DNA of 64,000 nt from Sphingopyxis sp. 113P3 (GCF_001278035.1 NZ_CP009452.1:715501-779500), one strand, 5' to 3'. Positions 9,283 through 18,967 are shown, numbered from the stretch's first letter. The notes: a model not told the origin generated them from the letters alone. A program made the numbers and translations.

Positions 9283-10419
9283 TCAGCGAATCCACTCCCC
9301 GCTGCCCTTGAACTCCTCGCGGATCTGGCCCGACTGGTTGAGCCGGGGATCGGCGTAGCTCGGGGGCGGCGGCACGGGTTGCCGGGTGCTGGCGACGGGC
9401 GTGCCCACATCCCGCCCTTCTTGCGTGAGCGCGCCCGGCATCGGGGCTGCGGGGCCATCGGGAAGCGGCAGTGCGGCCGATTCTGGAGGCAGCGCGGCCG
9501 CGGCGGCGCCTTGCGCGCGCGCCGCGAGCTGCTCGGCGACGGGCAGATAAGGACCCGGCGCTGGCTCGCGGCCGAGATAGGGGGCGCGAAACGCGTCGGG
9601 CATCCCCCAGCGACCGCGCCAGCGGTGGAAAATATGGGCACCGACAATATTGGTCATGACCAGGCTCTTGCCCCAGCGCGGCCAGATCGCCTGCGTATGA
9701 TAATGGGTTGCGAGCCCGACGCCGGGAAAGACCGTGCCACCGAGCGCCGCCGATGCGACGCGGCTTGCGCGCAGCCAGCCGGCGCGGCTGGGTGCGCGCG
9801 CCATGGCGCCGTCGCAGGCAAAGCTGAACTGGCAGACGCCCGGACGCTGCGATCCCTGGAAGACGACGCCGCAGACGGTGTTGGGAAAGCTCGGGTGACG
9901 AACGCGATTGAGAACCACCTGCGCGACCCCGCGCATTCCATCGTCGCTTTCGGACGCCGCCTCATAATAGATGGCAGCGGTCAGGCAGTAATGCGCGCGC
10001 TCGCGATCAAGGGCCGTGACGCCCCGAAAGACATAGGTTTTGGCGGTTGGGCCGATAAATGCTTCCTCGCGCAGCGCTGCGGGATCAACGGGCGGTTGGC
10101 CGGTCGCGTCGGCATAGCCGATACTTGCTGGATCAGGGAGTGTCGGGTCGATCTTGAGTGCATCGGCGTAGCTGCCTGCATTCATGATCGCCCAGCGCTC
10201 GGGGTCATAGGGTTTGAAGCTCAGCGCAACGCTGACGCTGTAAGGGCCAAGGCGCGGGGTATAGGCGCGCAGCTGGCCGCTGCCCAAAGCCATCGCCAAT
10301 GAGGCGACAATCACGGCGGCGATCAATCCTGCCCAGAAATTGCGCCCTGGACCTGCCGGCGGTTCGGCCAGCGGATCGACCCAGGCTCTGCCCGGTGTAA
10401 GATGCAATTCGGGTTTCAT
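9283..10419 (-). CDS. SleB-type cell wall hydrolase
   Basis: A 378-residue membrane-anchored protein with a Hydrolase_2 (SleB/CwlJ) domain. A short cytoplasmic N-terminus precedes one membrane helix at about 30-50 (GLIAAVIVASLAMALG). The domain starts near residue 140 with AHYCLTAAIYYEAASESDDG and continues through VAQVVLNRVRHPSFPNTVC and CQFSFACDG; the Glu in YYEA is the expected catalytic acid. In spores SleB cleaves cortex; in non-sporulating alphaproteobacteria the same domain is thought to trim peptidoglycan. The tail after about 300 is Pro/Ala-rich and low complexity. It lies 140 bases downstream of the ABC ATPase on the same strand. Confidence 0.9.
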   Translation of the reverse strand: MKPELHLTPGRAWVDPLAEPPAGPGRNFWAGLIAAVIVASLAMALGSGQLRAYTPRLGPYSVSVALSFKPYDPERWAIMNAGSYADALKIDPTLPDPASIGYADATGQPPVDPAALREEAFIGPTAKTYVFRGVTALDRERAHYCLTAAIYYEAASESDDGMRGVAQVVLNRVRHPSFPNTVCGVVFQGSQRPGVCQFSFACDGAMARAPSRAGWLRASRVASAALGGTVFPGVGLATHYHTQAIWPRWGKSLVMTNIVGAHIFHRWRGRWGMPDAFRAPYLGREPAPGPYLPVAEQLAARAQGAAAAALPPESAALPLPDGPAAPMPGALTQEGRDVGTPVASTRQPVPPPPSYADPRLNQSGQIREEFKGSGEWIR

Positions 10420-10561
10420 GCGTGCGTCGGAAATCCCGTGCCATCCCGTGCGACCGATTCGCGAGGGACTCCACGCTGCCTCTCATATGCTGCGAGATAC
10501 GAACAAAAGGTTGCGCGGGCGGGCAAAGCGTCTCGCGGCGGGACAGGCGCGCGGCGCGCGA

Positions 10562-11374
10562 TCAGCCCGCAATGTCGGCGCGGTACCAGTCGCCGCGGGG
10601 TGACACCGTGACGGGGAGGCCGAAGAGGTCGGTGAGCCTGTCGCTGGTCAGGAGGTTCGCCTTGGGCCCGTCATGGAGGAGGCGGCCGTCGCGCAGCATC
10701 ACGATACGCTCGATCTCGGGCAATATCTCATCGATATGATGGGTGATAAGCAGCATTGTCGTTCCGCCCCGCGCGATGCTGCGCAGCATCTCGAGAAAAT
10801 GATGCCGCGCCGCGGGGTCGAGCCCGGCGCAGGGTTCGTCGAGGAGCAGCGCGCGCGGCCGGTGAGCGAGGGCGCGGGCAATCAGCACGCGGCGCGCTTC
10901 GCCGGTAGAAAGGCTTGCCATGCTGCGTCCGACGAGGCTGCTTGCGCCGACCTCTTCGAGTGCAGCGCGCGAGGCGTCGATCATCTCCTGCGTATGGTGC
11001 TGATGCCTCCAGAGGCCGCGCGAGGCAAAGAAACCCGAGACGACGCAGTCGAGCACCTCGAGCGGCGGCTCGGCGTCAAAATCGAGCTGCTCCGACGAGG
11101 AGACGATACCGAGACGTTTGCGCAGCTCGAACACGTTCCAGCTTTGATGCCCGAAGATGCGCACGTCAGCGCCCCAGGCGGGATAAAGCTCGCGCGTCAC
11201 GAGCTTGACGAGCGTCGACTTGCCCGAGCCGTTGGCACCGAGGATCGCGCAGCTCTCGCCCGCAGCGATCGTCAGCGCGGGCAAATCGAGAATCACCGCT
11301 TCATCCGCCATGACGCGGACACCGGCGAGGGCAAGGAGAGGAGGATCGTCGGCCATCGCGGGCGCGTTGAGCAT
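10562..11374 (-). CDS. ABC-type ATPase, stand-alone subunit
   Basis: A 270-residue ABC ATPase. Walker A is GANGSGKS near residue 46, the Q-loop region is VSSSEQLDF, the signature is LSTGEARRVLIARAL, Walker B is ALLLDEPCAGLDP, and the switch His is in LLITHHIDEI. The pattern resembles the soluble YlmA/ModF-like group, which lacks a dedicated permease; none is adjacent here. It could energise an unlinked transporter or act as a soluble ABC protein. ATG 11374 is used; an in-frame ATG at 11356 is possible. No good ribosome site marks either. Confidence 0.85.
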   Translation of the reverse strand: MLNAPAMADDPPLLALAGVRVMADEAVILDLPALTIAAGESCAILGANGSGKSTLVKLVTRELYPAWGADVRIFGHQSWNVFELRKRLGIVSSSEQLDFDAEPPLEVLDCVVSGFFASRGLWRHQHHTQEMIDASRAALEEVGASSLVGRSMASLSTGEARRVLIARALAHRPRALLLDEPCAGLDPAARHHFLEMLRSIARGGTTMLLITHHIDEILPEIERIVMLRDGRLLHDGPKANLLTSDRLTDLFGLPVTVSPRGDWYRADIAG

Positions 11375-11454
11375 GGCGCGGCTCTGAAGGGCAAGGGGAA
11401 AGTGCCGGCCGCGAAGACGGGGGCCGCCCCATTGGGGTAGGACGCCCTTCGATT

Positions 11455-12030
11455 ATGGCCTACCTTCCGGGGGTGACACGAATCATGTTCCTGCTCGCTG
11501 CGCTCGCCGCGTCCGCGCCCCTGCACGCCCAGTCCGATCTCGAAGAAGGCTTCGCTGGCGCTCTTCGCGGATGCGAGACGTGGGTCCTCGACCCCGCCAG
11601 CTGGTCGCAGGGCCCGGGCCCTTTCGTTGCAGCGGTGCACCTGGGCGACAAGATGGGGCTGGTCGACCGCGTTGACGAAGTGACCCTCCCGCCCAGGGAA
11701 TTGCGGCAGGCAAATCATTATTGGCGGATAAATGCGACGGAACAGTCCGGCTATGTGCTGGTTGTATCGGATCGGTTGCCGATGTGTCATATTACTGGCG
11801 GCGGCGCCGAGGACCTGCAGCCCGCCGTCGAGGCGGTGATCGCCTCGGCCGATTTTCAGAAGCGCTGGGAGGCAGACGGCGAGGCCAGAAACGGCGAGAT
11901 GGTATCAAGCCGCTACCACAACCTCGATGACCCTGCGCTCTCCATCATCATCAGCCGCGCCCGCTCGCCCGGGCAGCGGCTGGACCGTGTCCAGCTCGTG
12001 GCGACCGCTATATACGAGCCGAAACGCTGA
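11455..12030 (+). CDS. Hypothetical secreted protein
   Basis: A 191-residue protein that I do not recognise. A signal peptide is clear (IMFLLAALAASAPLHAQ, cleavage after HAQ near residue 26). The mature part has two Cys (CETW, and MCHITGGG), which could form a periplasmic disulfide, and no known catalytic motif. The start is uncertain: ATG 11455, GTG 11473 and ATG 11485 are all in frame, and the last two give a more typical signal peptide. Its stop lies only 21 bases upstream of the IS target duplication, so any native terminator has been displaced. Confidence 0.65.
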   Translation: MAYLPGVTRIMFLLAALAASAPLHAQSDLEEGFAGALRGCETWVLDPASWSQGPGPFVAAVHLGDKMGLVDRVDEVTLPPRELRQANHYWRINATEQSGYVLVVSDRLPMCHITGGGAEDLQPAVEAVIASADFQKRWEADGEARNGEMVSSRYHNLDDPALSIIISRARSPGQRLDRVQLVATAIYEPKR

Positions 12031-12051
12031 AGCCTCGAGGCGGGGCCCCTC

Positions 12052-12061
12052 GTCGCCGGCC
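12052..12061. repeat. Target-site duplication, left copy
   Basis: GTCGCCGGCC, identical to 13300-13309 on the other side of the insertion sequence. A 10-bp duplication fits the 8-10 bp known for the ISAs1 family. Confidence 0.88.
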
Positions 12062-12084
12062 CAGGGCAATCGCTTCAGGTTAAC
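12062..12084 (+). repeat. IS left terminal inverted repeat
   Basis: A 23-bp repeat starting CAGGGCAATC; it differs from the right end only at position 6 (C versus G). Confidence 0.9.
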
Positions 12085-12149
12085 GATTGGGGGTGGCGTT
12101 TGAAGTGCTGAGCTGATTCAGGGGTGCTCCACCTAGGAGGGGGCATTTG

Positions 12150-13286
12150 ATGGCCGGCACTGTATCGCTACTGGATCATTTTTCGGCGCTGAAGGATCCG
12201 CGCCAGCAATGGCGGGTGATCTATCCACTTCGAGAGATCCTGTTTCTGGTTCTGTCCGCGACGCTGAGCGGAATGGAAGATTTTGTCGAGATCAGGCTGT
12301 GGGGGCAGCAACGTCTGGACTTCCTGCGCCGCTTTCTGCCCTTTGAGCGCGGGATACCGGCGCACGATACATTGAACGACGTGATCAATGCGATCGACGA
12401 GGAGCTGTTCAAATCCTGCTTTGCAAGCTGGGTAGAGACGCTGCGCGAGCAGGATCCGGACATCATCGCGATCGACGGCAAGACCTCGCGCCGGTCGCAT
12501 GACCGCGGCCGCGGCCGTGATCCGCTGCACATGGTATCAGCCTGGGCGACGCGCCAGCGTCTGGTTCTGGGACAGGAGGCGATCGAGCATAAATCGAACG
12601 AGATCGTCGCCATTCCGCGCCTGCTCGAGCGACTGGAACTCAAGGGCGCGCTGGTGACGATCGACGCCATGGGCACCCAGAGCGAGATCGCCGAGAAGAT
12701 CGTGGCGAAGGGGGGCGATTATTTGCTGGCGCTCAAAGCCAACCGGCCGGCTACCTATAAGGATGTAGTCCGCTTCTTCGCTGATCCGCCCGCCGATCAA
12801 GTCTCCAAGCCCTTCGAAACGGTCGAAAAGGACCATGGCCGCCTCGAGAGCAGGCGTCATGTCGTATGCCACGAGGTGGATTGGCTGTTCTCCGACCGGC
12901 GCTATCCCGACGAACCACGATTCCCGCATCTCGCCATGATCGCGATGGTCGAAACCCAAGTCGAACGACAGGGGCGCCTCGAGCAGGAGCGACGTTATTA
13001 TCTCTCCTCTGCCAAGCTCGATGCCAAAAGCTTCGCCGCTGCCGTACGCGCCCATTGGGGCATCGAAAACCGGCTTCACTGGGTCCTCGATGTCGTCTTC
13101 CATGACGACCTCGCCCGCCTCAGAACCGGTTCCGGCCCCCAAAATATGGCCGTCGTCAAACACATGGCCATGAACCTGGTGCGCGCTCAGGACGATAAGC
13201 ACAGCCTCAAGGTCCGCCGTAAACTCGCCAACCTCAATCCCGACTACCTCCAGAAACTCCTCACTCAAGACCCCGCGTTAACCTGA
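12150..13286 (+). CDS. ISAs1-family DDE transposase
   Basis: A 378-residue transposase that cuts and joins the IS ends. The DDE residues are recognisable: first Asp in IIAIDGKTSRRS, second Asp in LVTIDAMGTQSEIAEKI, and Glu in HWGIENRLHWVLDVVFHDD, a typical ISAs1/IS1549 C-terminal signature. The N-terminal LLDHFSALKDPRQ is also family-typical. ATG 12150 is chosen over the TTG at 12147 because AGGAGGGGG lies 7 bases upstream. The last codons and the stop overlap the right inverted repeat. The frame shows no interruption, so the enzyme should be functional. Confidence 0.95.
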   Translation: MAGTVSLLDHFSALKDPRQQWRVIYPLREILFLVLSATLSGMEDFVEIRLWGQQRLDFLRRFLPFERGIPAHDTLNDVINAIDEELFKSCFASWVETLREQDPDIIAIDGKTSRRSHDRGRGRDPLHMVSAWATRQRLVLGQEAIEHKSNEIVAIPRLLERLELKGALVTIDAMGTQSEIAEKIVAKGGDYLLALKANRPATYKDVVRFFADPPADQVSKPFETVEKDHGRLESRRHVVCHEVDWLFSDRRYPDEPRFPHLAMIAMVETQVERQGRLEQERRYYLSSAKLDAKSFAAAVRAHWGIENRLHWVLDVVFHDDLARLRTGSGPQNMAVVKHMAMNLVRAQDDKHSLKVRRKLANLNPDYLQKLLTQDPALT

Positions 13287-13299
13287 AGCGATTCCCCTG
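13277..13299 (-). repeat. IS right terminal inverted repeat
   Basis: Begins GTTAACCTGAAGCGATTCCC on the plus strand and is the inverted partner of 12062-12084 with one mismatch. It contains the transposase stop codon. Confidence 0.9.
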
Positions 13300-13309
13300 G
13301 TCGCCGGCC
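13300..13309. repeat. Target-site duplication, right copy
   Basis: GTCGCCGGCC, identical to 12052-12061. Confidence 0.88.
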
Positions 13310-13318
13310 CATTCCCCC

Positions 13319-13347
13319 TTGCCGAGGCCTTGCAACGCGCCTATATG
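13319..13347 (+). promoter_or_regulatory. Putative promoter of the rimP-nusA-infB operon
   Basis: TTGCCG (13319-13324), 17-base spacer, then TATATG (13342-13347), inside the CTATATGC context common in alphaproteobacterial -10 boxes. It begins only 9 bases after the right target duplication, so the IS seems to have landed just upstream of the core promoter and left it intact. Read by eye, not mapped. Confidence 0.5.
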
Positions 13348-13434
13348 CAGCCCACTTCTTGACATGGCTAGCCAGTTGGGACGTCGGGGCCGCGGGCCGC
13401 GGCGGCTATTCCCACATGCTTTCCGGTCATCCAA

Positions 13435-13995
13435 ATGGGAATGATGAATTTGGTCGATTTCGACGCTCTCAATGCGATCATCGCGCCCGAAACCGAGGCG
13501 ATGGGCCTTGCGCTTGTGCGCGTCGCCTTTTTCGGTGGCGAGAGCGACCCGACGCTGCAGGTGATGGCCGAGCGGCCCGATACGCGCCAGCTGACGATCG
13601 ACGATTGCGCCGAATTGTCGCGCCGCATCTCGGACCGCCTCGACGCGCTGGAGGAAGCCGGAGAGGATCCGGTCGACGGCGCTTACCGCCTTGAAGTCTC
13701 TTCACCGGGCATCGACCGGCCGCTGACACGCCGCGCCGACTTCGCCGACTGGGCGGGACACGAGGCGAAGGTGGCGCTCAAGGAGAAGTTGGAAGGGCGC
13801 CAGCGCTTCAACGGCACGCTGATCGGGATCGACGGCGATGTCGTGACGATTTTGGACAAGGAAGAGGTCGAGCACAAGCTGCCGTTCGATGCGATCGATA
13901 CCGCAAAGCTCGTGCTCACCGACAAATTGATTGCCGCAACCGTCCCGCTCTCGACTGAGGGCGCTGACGAAATGGAAGAAGAAGGACAGGACTGA
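13435..13995 (+). CDS. rimP: Ribosome maturation factor RimP
   Basis: A protein of up to 186 residues needed for 30S subunit maturation. The N-terminal RimP domain runs to about residue 85 and contains GLALVRVAFFGG and YRLEVSSPGIDRPLTRRADF, the family hallmark. The C-terminal SH3-like part ends in an acidic EEEGQD tail. Three in-frame ATGs lie at 13435, 13441 and 13444; none has a strong ribosome site, and MNLVDFDALN from 13444 is the most family-like start. ATTCCCA/TGGGAAT (13408-13414/13436-13442) could form a hairpin over the start. The stop overlaps the nusA start as TGATG. Confidence 0.95.
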   Translation: MGMMNLVDFDALNAIIAPETEAMGLALVRVAFFGGESDPTLQVMAERPDTRQLTIDDCAELSRRISDRLDALEEAGEDPVDGAYRLEVSSPGIDRPLTRRADFADWAGHEAKVALKEKLEGRQRFNGTLIGIDGDVVTILDKEEVEHKLPFDAIDTAKLVLTDKLIAATVPLSTEGADEMEEEGQD

Positions 13996-15650
13996 TGGCC
14001 ACTGCCATTTCCGCCAACAAGGCCGAGCTGCTCGCGATCGCCAATGCGGTCGCCAGCGAGAAGATGATCGACAAGGCGATCGTCATCGAGGCGATCGAGG
14101 AAGCGATCCAGCGCGCCGCGCGCGCGCGTTACGGCGCCGAGAACGACATTCGCGCCAAGCTCGACCCCCAGACGGGCGACCTGCGCCTGTGGCGCGTCGT
14201 CGAGGTCGTCGAGCAGGTCGACGATTATTTCAAGCAGGTCGACCTTGCTGCGGCGCAGAAGCTTCAGAAGGACGCCAAGATCGGCGACTTCATCGTCGAC
14301 CCGCTGCCCGCGGTCGACCTTGGACGCATCGACGCGCAGTCGGCGAAGCAGGTCATCTTCCAGAAGGTCCGCGAAGCGGACCGCGAGCGCCAGTATCAGG
14401 AATTCAAGGACCGCGCGGGCGAGATCATCACGGGCGTCGTGAAGTCGGTCGAGTTCGGGCACATCGTCGTCAATCTGGGCCGCGCCGAAGGCGTGATCCG
14501 CCGCGACCAGCAGATCCCGCGCGAACTGATGCGCGTCGGCGACCGCGTGCGCGCCCTGATCCTGTCGGTGCGAAGCGAAACCCGTGGGCCGCAGATTTTC
14601 CTCAGCCGCGCTCATCCCGACTTCATGAAGAAGCTCTTCGCGCAGGAAGTCCCTGAAATCTACGACGGTATCATCGAGATCAAGGCCGCTGCACGCGATC
14701 CGGGCTCGCGCGCCAAGATCGGCGTGATCAGCTATGACGGCTCGATCGACCCCGTCGGCGCGTGCGTCGGCATGAAGGGAAGCCGCGTTCAGGCTGTCGT
14801 TCAGGAAATGCAGGGCGAAAAGATCGACATCATCCCCTGGTCGGAAGACACCGCGACCTTTGTCGTCAACGCCCTTCAGCCGGCTACGGTGCAGCGCGTC
14901 GTGATCGACGAGGATGACGGGCGCATCGAGGTCGTCGTTCCTGACGATCAGCTGAGTCTCGCCATCGGCCGCCGCGGCCAGAATGTGCGTCTTGCAAGCC
15001 AGCTCACTGGCAGCCAGATCGACATCATGACCGAGGCTGACGCGAGCGAGAAGCGCCAGCGCGAATTCGTCGAGCGCTCGACGATGTTCCAGGAAGAGCT
15101 CGACGTCGACGAGACGCTCGCGCAGCTGCTCGTTGCCGAAGGCTTCGGCGAGCTGGAAGAAGTCGCCTATGTTCCGCTCGATGAGCTCGCGGGCATCGAA
15201 GGCTTTGACGAGGAATTGGCGCAGGAGCTGCAGAGCCGTGCGACCGAGGCGCTCGACCGCCGCGAGGAGGCGGCGCGTACGGAACGCCGCGAACTTGGCG
15301 TCGAAGACGCGCTTGCCGAAATTCCGCACCTTACCGAGGCGATGCTCGTCACGCTCGGCAAGGCGGGGATCAAGACGCTCGACGATCTTGCCGACCTTGC
15401 AACCGACGAACTCATTGCCAAGAAGCGGCAGGACAATCGCCGCGGCCCTTCGCGCGACCGCGGGGATCGCGCAGAGGACAAGGGCGGCGTGCTGGGCGAA
15501 TATGGCCTGACCGAGGAGCAGGGCAACGAGATCATCATGGCGGCGCGCGCGCACTGGTTCGAGGACGAACCCGAGGCGGCCGCGCCTGGTGAAGCCGCCG
15601 CGGCGGAGCCGCAGAACGGGGAGGCCGCCGATGCGGACCCCGCGCAATGA
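13995..15650 (+). CDS. nusA: Transcription termination/antitermination factor NusA
   Basis: A 551-residue RNA-polymerase-binding factor controlling pausing, termination and antitermination. Domains in order: N-terminal polymerase-binding domain (1-125), S1 (about 130-200, GEIITGVVKSVEFGHIVVNL), two KH domains (GSRAKIGVISYD to DDQLSLAIGRRGQNVRLAS) and C-terminal acidic/helix-hairpin-helix repeats. The final 60 residues form a charged, Ala-rich tail typical of alphaproteobacteria. It overlaps rimP by one base and ylxR by 20 bases in the canonical rimP-nusA-ylxR-infB operon. Confidence 0.98.
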   Translation: MATAISANKAELLAIANAVASEKMIDKAIVIEAIEEAIQRAARARYGAENDIRAKLDPQTGDLRLWRVVEVVEQVDDYFKQVDLAAAQKLQKDAKIGDFIVDPLPAVDLGRIDAQSAKQVIFQKVREADRERQYQEFKDRAGEIITGVVKSVEFGHIVVNLGRAEGVIRRDQQIPRELMRVGDRVRALILSVRSETRGPQIFLSRAHPDFMKKLFAQEVPEIYDGIIEIKAAARDPGSRAKIGVISYDGSIDPVGACVGMKGSRVQAVVQEMQGEKIDIIPWSEDTATFVVNALQPATVQRVVIDEDDGRIEVVVPDDQLSLAIGRRGQNVRLASQLTGSQIDIMTEADASEKRQREFVERSTMFQEELDVDETLAQLLVAEGFGELEEVAYVPLDELAGIEGFDEELAQELQSRATEALDRREEAARTERRELGVEDALAEIPHLTEAMLVTLGKAGIKTLDDLADLATDELIAKKRQDNRRGPSRDRGDRAEDKGGVLGEYGLTEEQGNEIIMAARAHWFEDEPEAAAPGEAAAAEPQNGEAADADPAQ

Positions 15651-16398
15651 TCAGCTGACCGAAACCGACCGCGCAAAGGGGCGCGGCAGCCATGTGCCCG
15701 AGCGGCGCTGCGTGGTGACCGGCGAGGTGGCGCCGGCTGAAAGGCTCGTGCGCCTCGCGCTCGGGCCTGACGGCCGCATCGCTCCCGACGTCCACGCCAA
15801 GGCACCCGGGCGCGGGGCCTGGATCGGTGTGCCGCGTGCCGAACTCGAAGCTGCACAGGCCAAGGGCAAGCTCAAGGGCGGGCTTGCCCGCGCGCTCCAT
15901 ACTGGCGACATCCTCATTCCCGATGACCTTGGCGAGCGGATTGCCGCGCAGCTGGCACGTGCGACGCTTGACCGGCTGGGCCTCGAATCGCGCGCTGGCA
16001 CGCTTATCAGCGGCAACGACAAGATCGAGCAGGCGGCGCGGCGCGGACAGGTTCGTCTGCTTCTTCATGCCAGCGATGCTGGCGAGGACGGGCGCAAAAA
16101 ACTGGCTCAGGCCTGGCGCGTCGGCGAGGAAGACGAAGGCTCGGGACGCGAAGGGATGGTCTTGCCCGTAGACCGAAACACCCTATCTATGGCACTGGGG
16201 CGTGAGAATGCGGTGCATCTGGCGATTATCGACGCCCGCGCCGCTGACCGGGTGCTGGCGCATTTGAGCCGCTGGCAGTTTTTTACCGGATGGAGTAGGG
16301 ACGCGGCCAACCGCGTTTCGCCGGAGGATTCCCGCGCGGCGGGAGACGAGGCTGTGTCCACGGATTCCGGGGCTTCGGACGCGTTTTTGAAGGAATGA
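15631..16398 (+). CDS. YlxR-like RNA-binding protein (DUF448, with L7Ae-like part)
   Basis: A 255-residue protein between nusA and infB. The N-terminal DUF448/YlxR domain carries RRCVVTGEVAP and GRGAWIGVPRAELEAA. The second half (about 100-195) resembles the L7Ae/L30e RNA-binding fold (LISGNDKIEQAARRGQVRLL). YlxR proteins bind RNA or RNase P in some bacteria; the role is not settled. ATG 15631 is preferred over the frame opening at 15589 because GGGGAGG lies 6 bases upstream and the conserved region begins soon after. It overlaps the nusA end by 20 bases, implying coupled translation. Confidence 0.9.
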   Translation: MRTPRNDQLTETDRAKGRGSHVPERRCVVTGEVAPAERLVRLALGPDGRIAPDVHAKAPGRGAWIGVPRAELEAAQAKGKLKGGLARALHTGDILIPDDLGERIAAQLARATLDRLGLESRAGTLISGNDKIEQAARRGQVRLLLHASDAGEDGRKKLAQAWRVGEEDEGSGREGMVLPVDRNTLSMALGRENAVHLAIIDARAADRVLAHLSRWQFFTGWSRDAANRVSPEDSRAAGDEAVSTDSGASDAFLKE

Positions 16399-16407
16399 TG
16401 GTTTTCG

Positions 16408-18957
16408 ATGAGTGACGAACAGGACAAGCCGACCCTTACCCGCAAGCCGTTGGGGCTGAAGCGGACGGTCGAGGCTGGACAGGTGCAGCAGCAATTCAGC
16501 CACGGGCGCCGCAACACGGTGGTGGTCGAGGTGAAGCGCCGCCGCGTGATCGGCCGTCCGGGCGAAGCCGCCCCCGCGCCCGAGCCCGAAGAGGTCCAGG
16601 CCGCGCCCGCGCCGAAGCCCGCGCCTGCTCCCGCACCCAAGCCCGCGCCTCCGCGCGCGAGCGAATCGGACAGCCTGATGACGCGGCAGGAGCGTCAGGC
16701 GCAGCTGCTGCGTGAGGCCGAGGAAGCCCGCATGGCGGCGCTTGAGGAAACGCGCCGCCGCGAAGAGGCTGCGCGCGCCCGCGCTGCCGAGGAAGAAAAG
16801 CGGCGTGCTGCGGAGCGTGAGCAACAGGCTGCAGCCAAGCCCGCCGAACCAGAACCGGCGCCCGCGCCGGCGCCGGCGTCGGCTGCGAGCGAGCCCGAGG
16901 CCGCAGAAGCCCCTGCAGCTGAGGCCCCGCGCCCGGCAGCGGCGCCGCGTGCCGCGGCGACCGCAACGCCTGCGCCGCGCCGCTTCACGCCGGTCGAGGC
17001 GCCCAAGCGCCCCGAACCCAAGCGACCCGAGCCCAAGGCGAACCGCGGTGCCGACAATCGCCGCCAGTCGGGCAAGCTGACCGTCGCCCGCGCCCTGAAC
17101 GAGGATGAAGGCGCTCGCGCTCGCAGCCTTGCGGCACTGAAGCGCGCGCGCGAAAAGGAACGGCGTTCGCATATCACCTCGTCGGGGCCGCGCGAAAAGC
17201 AGGTCCGTGAAGTCGTCGTGCCTGACACGATCACCGTTCAGGAACTTGCGAACCGCATGGCCGAAAAGGGCGCGGATCTTGTGAAGGCGCTGTTCAAGAT
17301 GGGCATGCCGGTCACCGTCAACCAGACGATCGACCAGGATACCGCCGAACTGCTCGTCACCGAGTTCGGGCACGAGATCAAGCGCGTGAGCGAAGCCGAT
17401 GTCGATATCCGGCATGACGAGGACGTTGACGACCCGGCAGCGCTGAAGCCGCGCGCGCCGGTGGTCACGATCATGGGTCACGTCGACCACGGCAAGACCA
17501 GCCTGCTCGACGCGCTGCGCGGCGCGAACGTCCAGGCGGGCGAAGCCGGCGGCATCACCCAACATATCGGGGCCTATCAGGTGAAGACCCCCGACGGGTC
17601 GCTCGTCACCTTCCTCGACACGCCGGGTCACGAAGCCTTTACCGAGATGCGCGCGCGCGGTGCCAATGTCACCGACATCGTCATCCTGGTGGTCGCCGCC
17701 GACGACGGGCTGAAGCCGCAGTCGATCGAGGCGGTCAACCACGCCAAGGCGGCCGGCGTTCCGATCATCGTCGCGATCAACAAGGTCGACAAAGAGGGCG
17801 CGAATCCGCAGCGCGTGCGTGAGCGTCTGCTCGAGCATGAGGTGATCGTCGAGGAAATGGGCGGTGACGTCCAGAATGTCGAAGTGTCGGCGCTGAAGAA
17901 AACCGGCCTCGACAAGCTGCTCGACGCGATCGCGCTGCAGGCCGAGATCATGGAACTCAAGGCCAACCCCGATCGCGCTGCTGAAGGCACGGTTGTCGAG
18001 GCGAAGCTCGACAAGGGCCGCGGCCCGGTCGCGACGATCCTGATCCGGCGCGGCACGCTGAAAGTCGGTGACATCTTCGTCTGCGGCGCCGAAAGCGGCC
18101 GCGTTCGCGCGCTGGTCGACGATCACGGCAAGCAGATCAAGCAGGCTGGCCCCTCCACGCCGGTCGAGGTCCTTGGACTGGGCGGCGTGCCGATGGCGGG
18201 CGATACGCTGACCGTCGTCGAGAATGAGGCGCGCGCCCGCGAGGTCGCGGCCTATCGCCAGGAGCAGGCTCTCAAGAAGCGGACGGCGCAAGCGCCGGTC
18301 AGCCTCGAGGGCATGTTCTCCGCGCTCGCCGACAAGGCCAATGTCATCGAATATCCGGTGGTCATCAAGGCCGACGTGCAGGGCAGCGTGGAGGCGATCG
18401 TCAACGCGCTCAACAAGCTGTCGACCGACGAGATCCGCGTTCGCGTGCTCCATTCGGGCGCAGGCGCGATCACCGAGAGCGACGTGACGCTCGCCGCGTC
18501 GACCAAGGCCCCGATCATCGGTTTCAACGTCCGCCCGAACGCCAAGGCACGCGAGATCGCCAACCGCGAGAAAGTGCGTTTCCTCTATTATGATGTCATC
18601 TATCATCTGACCGAAGAGGTCGCGAAGGAGATGGCGGGCGAACTCGGCCCCGAACGCGTCGAAACCGTCGTCGGCCGTGCCGAGGTCAAGGAGGTCTTCC
18701 CGGCCGGCAAGCGCGACAAGGCGGCTGGTCTTCTCGTGCTCGAAGGCTCGATCCGCAAGGGGCTGCATGCGCGCCTCACGCGCGACGACGTCATCGTCTC
18801 GGCAACGACCATCGCGTCGCTTCGCCGCTTCAAGGATGACGTCGCCGAGGTGCGCGCAGGGCTTGAGTGCGGTGTCGTGCTCGCGGATACGAACGACATC
18901 AAGCCGGGCGATCACCTCGAGGTCTTCGAGGTCGAGGAACGCGAACGCACGCTGTAA
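16408..18957 (+). CDS. infB: Translation initiation factor IF-2
   Basis: An 849-residue GTPase that brings initiator tRNA to the 30S subunit. The IF2-associated region (1-60) is followed by a long Ala/Pro/Glu-rich segment with many coiled-coil-like [10 protein letters not shown] runs (about 60-215). Then come an IF2 N domain ([20 protein letters not shown]) and the G domain with [21 protein letters not shown] and NKVDKEGA, followed by beta-barrel domains II and IV. The length and the low-complexity linker are normal for alphaproteobacterial IF-2. It begins 10 bases after ylxR. Confidence 0.98.
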   Translation: MSDEQDKPTLTRKPLGLKRTVEAGQVQQQFSHGRRNTVVVEVKRRRVIGRPGEAAPAPEPEEVQAAPAPKPAPAPAPKPAPPRASESDSLMTRQERQAQLLREAEEARMAALEETRRREEAARARAAEEEKRRAAEREQQAAAKPAEPEPAPAPAPASAASEPEAAEAPAAEAPRPAAAPRAAATATPAPRRFTPVEAPKRPEPKRPEPKANRGADNRRQSGKLTVARALNEDEGARARSLAALKRAREKERRSHITSSGPREKQVREVVVPDTITVQELANRMAEKGADLVKALFKMGMPVTVNQTIDQDTAELLVTEFGHEIKRVSEADVDIRHDEDVDDPAALKPRAPVVTIMGHVDHGKTSLLDALRGANVQAGEAGGITQHIGAYQVKTPDGSLVTFLDTPGHEAFTEMRARGANVTDIVILVVAADDGLKPQSIEAVNHAKAAGVPIIVAINKVDKEGANPQRVRERLLEHEVIVEEMGGDVQNVEVSALKKTGLDKLLDAIALQAEIMELKANPDRAAEGTVVEAKLDKGRGPVATILIRRGTLKVGDIFVCGAESGRVRALVDDHGKQIKQAGPSTPVEVLGLGGVPMAGDTLTVVENEARAREVAAYRQEQALKKRTAQAPVSLEGMFSALADKANVIEYPVVIKADVQGSVEAIVNALNKLSTDEIRVRVLHSGAGAITESDVTLAASTKAPIIGFNVRPNAKAREIANREKVRFLYYDVIYHLTEEVAKEMAGELGPERVETVVGRAEVKEVFPAGKRDKAAGLLVLEGSIRKGLHARLTRDDVIVSATTIASLRRFKDDVAEVRAGLECGVVLADTNDIKPGDHLEVFEVEERERTL

Positions 18958-18967
18958 TTGAACCATC

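Larger units (their letters stand above)
12062..13299 (+). mobile_element. Complete ISAs1-family insertion sequence (1238 bp)
   Basis: The element is bounded by 23-bp terminal inverted repeats that match at 22 of 23 positions. The left is CAGGGCAATCGCTTCAGGTT followed by AAC (12062-12084); the right, read inward on the minus strand, is CAGGGGAATCGCTTCAGGTT followed by AAC (13299-13277). A perfect 10-bp target duplication flanks it. The single transposase gene is intact and its stop codon lies inside the right repeat. Perfect duplications and an open transposase suggest a fairly recent, possibly active insertion. Confidence 0.93.

Noticed and set aside
13361..13384. TTGACA upstream of rimP, considered as the -35 box
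   Set aside because: The bases 16-18 downstream (around 13383) are GC-rich with no -10; TTGCCG-17-TATATG at 13319-13347 is better.
16183..18966. Antisense open frame opposite infB and ylxR
   Set aside because: Shadow of infB; no start signal, signal peptide or domain can be recognised.
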